From Anadara kagoshimensis (Eukaryota > Mollusca > Bivalvia > Arcoida > Arcidae), in contig CM037870.1 in assembly GCA_021292105.1 (NCBI GenBank), forward strand, positions 15,905,234 through 15,969,233: DNA of 64,000 nucleotides, written 5' to 3'. The position numbers and the translations under genes were made by a program. Position 1 is the first letter of the stretch. Every line of letters starts with the position of its first letter. Below are positions 62,961 through 64,000 of the stretch, one piece after another. The notes under the pieces are model-generated. The model was not told the DNA's origin. It saw only the letters and a program-made list of their open reading frames with translations, and did not search any database.

Positions 62961-63379
62961 ACAAAATATGGGTCATACAGTATATAAACCAAATCTACAT
63001 TTTTTAATTTCAAAAGTCTATGCAGCAGAATATACCATGGAGTCATTCCAAAATAATATCGTAGCGTTTAACGTGACTATGGTTTTTCTTGTCCTTGGAG
63101 ACAGATTCTGGAAGGAAAATGTGATGTTTGAGCATGTTGCAATAGCAATATGTAAACTTTCAGAGCCGATATTATAGTTTTTAAATGGAACCATTTTACA
63201 AATTCTATCAGATTCATTTCTTAACATCAGATAGGGTCTTGAACCAAGTAGATTTTCTAAAAGTGATTATTCATAATTTTGAACCGGTTATTTTACATGT
63301 GTCGGAAAAAATTCCTAACCTGTAACAGATATTTCATTACGTGCGGAATTCATAACTAAAAGCAATAAAGATATGAAAC

Positions 63380-63787
63380 TTATTTCAGATTACAATGATG
63401 GCCTAAGAGTACAGGGGGAAACTTTATATTAGATAGGAATTTTTGTACAGCGTTCACGATAGTGGACGCGTGTACATTGCTGTCACTTTCTTCCAAGATA
63501 TCGAGCTTCTTTGCTATGAAATTATAAGATATGAGTACACCTGGAAATAGTGCGCCTGGTAAATGAGCGTGAAAGAAGTATATCTGTTTATCGTGAGATA
63601 TGTTATTCTGAGACGGGTAATGCATTTGGTTACATATGCACATTTGGAATAATTTTCGGAATACATTTCGGAATCTAGTAAAATATTGCGACTGGATGCA
63701 TCTAATAATTTCTGCAATTTGGCGAACTGATCTCATGTTTACAATAAAAATAGTTCGAGAAGTTTGCGTCCTACGATGTAAAATCAT
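63380..63787 (-). other. Unrecognised 135-codon frame
   Basis: Starts MILHRRTQTSRTIFIVNMRS and ends FPPVLLGHHCNLK. Composition is more protein-like than most frames here (LPGALFPGVLISYNFIAKKL), and a second minus frame (63018-63227) follows. No known family recognised and no clear splice sites. It may be a transposon remnant or chance. Confidence 0.2.
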
Positions 63788-64000
63788 AACTTTTTATGAA
63801 ATGAACAGCAACGGCAGGTTGTTTAATTAATTCTTCGTGAAATCTACGGAAATTTAAATTTATTTTGAAGGTATGAAAACGTATTTTGATGTTGAGGCAA
63901 TTGTGTCATATTTTAAACTGTTTATCGATTAGATTTTACTTTCGTGAAAGGGAGATAATTCGTACAGTGTTGTGTACAAATTTTAAACAGTCTATTTACC

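Noticed and set aside
63018-63227. 69-codon frames on both strands
   Set aside because: Sense and antisense frames of equal length and no recognisable domain; probably chance.

Overview
The window looks like AT-rich nuclear DNA of a lophotrochozoan animal, most likely a bivalve or other mollusc. Genes are split by large GT-AG introns. The DNA between exons is packed with small inverted-repeat elements, tRNA-derived SINEs, minisatellites and 5'-truncated retroelement copies. The mollusc assignment is an inference from repeat style and gene sequence; no species marker is present.

Two host genes are well supported, both on the plus strand. Gene 1 (coding 9068-35717, 18 coding exons, 854 codons plus stop, all splice phases agreeing) is a Mind-bomb-type E3 ubiquitin ligase closest to MIB2: MIB/HERC2 - ZZ finger - MIB/HERC2 - two MIB repeat blocks - ankyrin repeats - one C3HC4 RING. 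Gene 2 (48190 to beyond the right edge, 9 coding exons seen) is the 5' half of an ADAM17/TACE-like metalloprotease: signal peptide, prodomain, probable cysteine switch, RVKR furin site and the start of the catalytic domain. The zinc-binding exon lies outside the window. A third, weak candidate is a small single-pass membrane protein gene at 43272 to about 46720.

Layout: 1-1250, a young Ty3/gypsy-like LTR fossil with its LTRs in inverted orientation; 1360-9000, no gene, with SINEs and MITEs; 9068-35717, the MIB2-like gene. Its introns hold a TTAA-bounded 4.7-kb composite element, a Penelope-like element with an uninterrupted 569-codon reverse transcriptase frame (20438-22147), about 15 of the window's roughly 20 short copies of that element, a Crypton-type recombinase fragment and a 1.56-kb TIR element. 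35718-43270 is repeat-rich intergenic DNA. 41290-45015 holds three copies of a TIR family, one filled by a 32-bp minisatellite. 48190-59628 is the ADAM17-like gene, with a 145-bp minisatellite in intron 8. 59685-64000 holds a hAT-like element, a fold-back element, a LINE 3' end and A/T-rich sequence.

The most interesting signal is a dispersed repeat of about 85 bp that encodes a minimal type I hammerhead ribozyme. One copy (26395-26440, minus) has every conserved core position. A second (39152-39197, plus) sits in a two-unit tandem array of about 329-bp period and has one core change. A third (32842-32877, plus) is decayed. This resembles small self-cleaving retrozyme-like elements.
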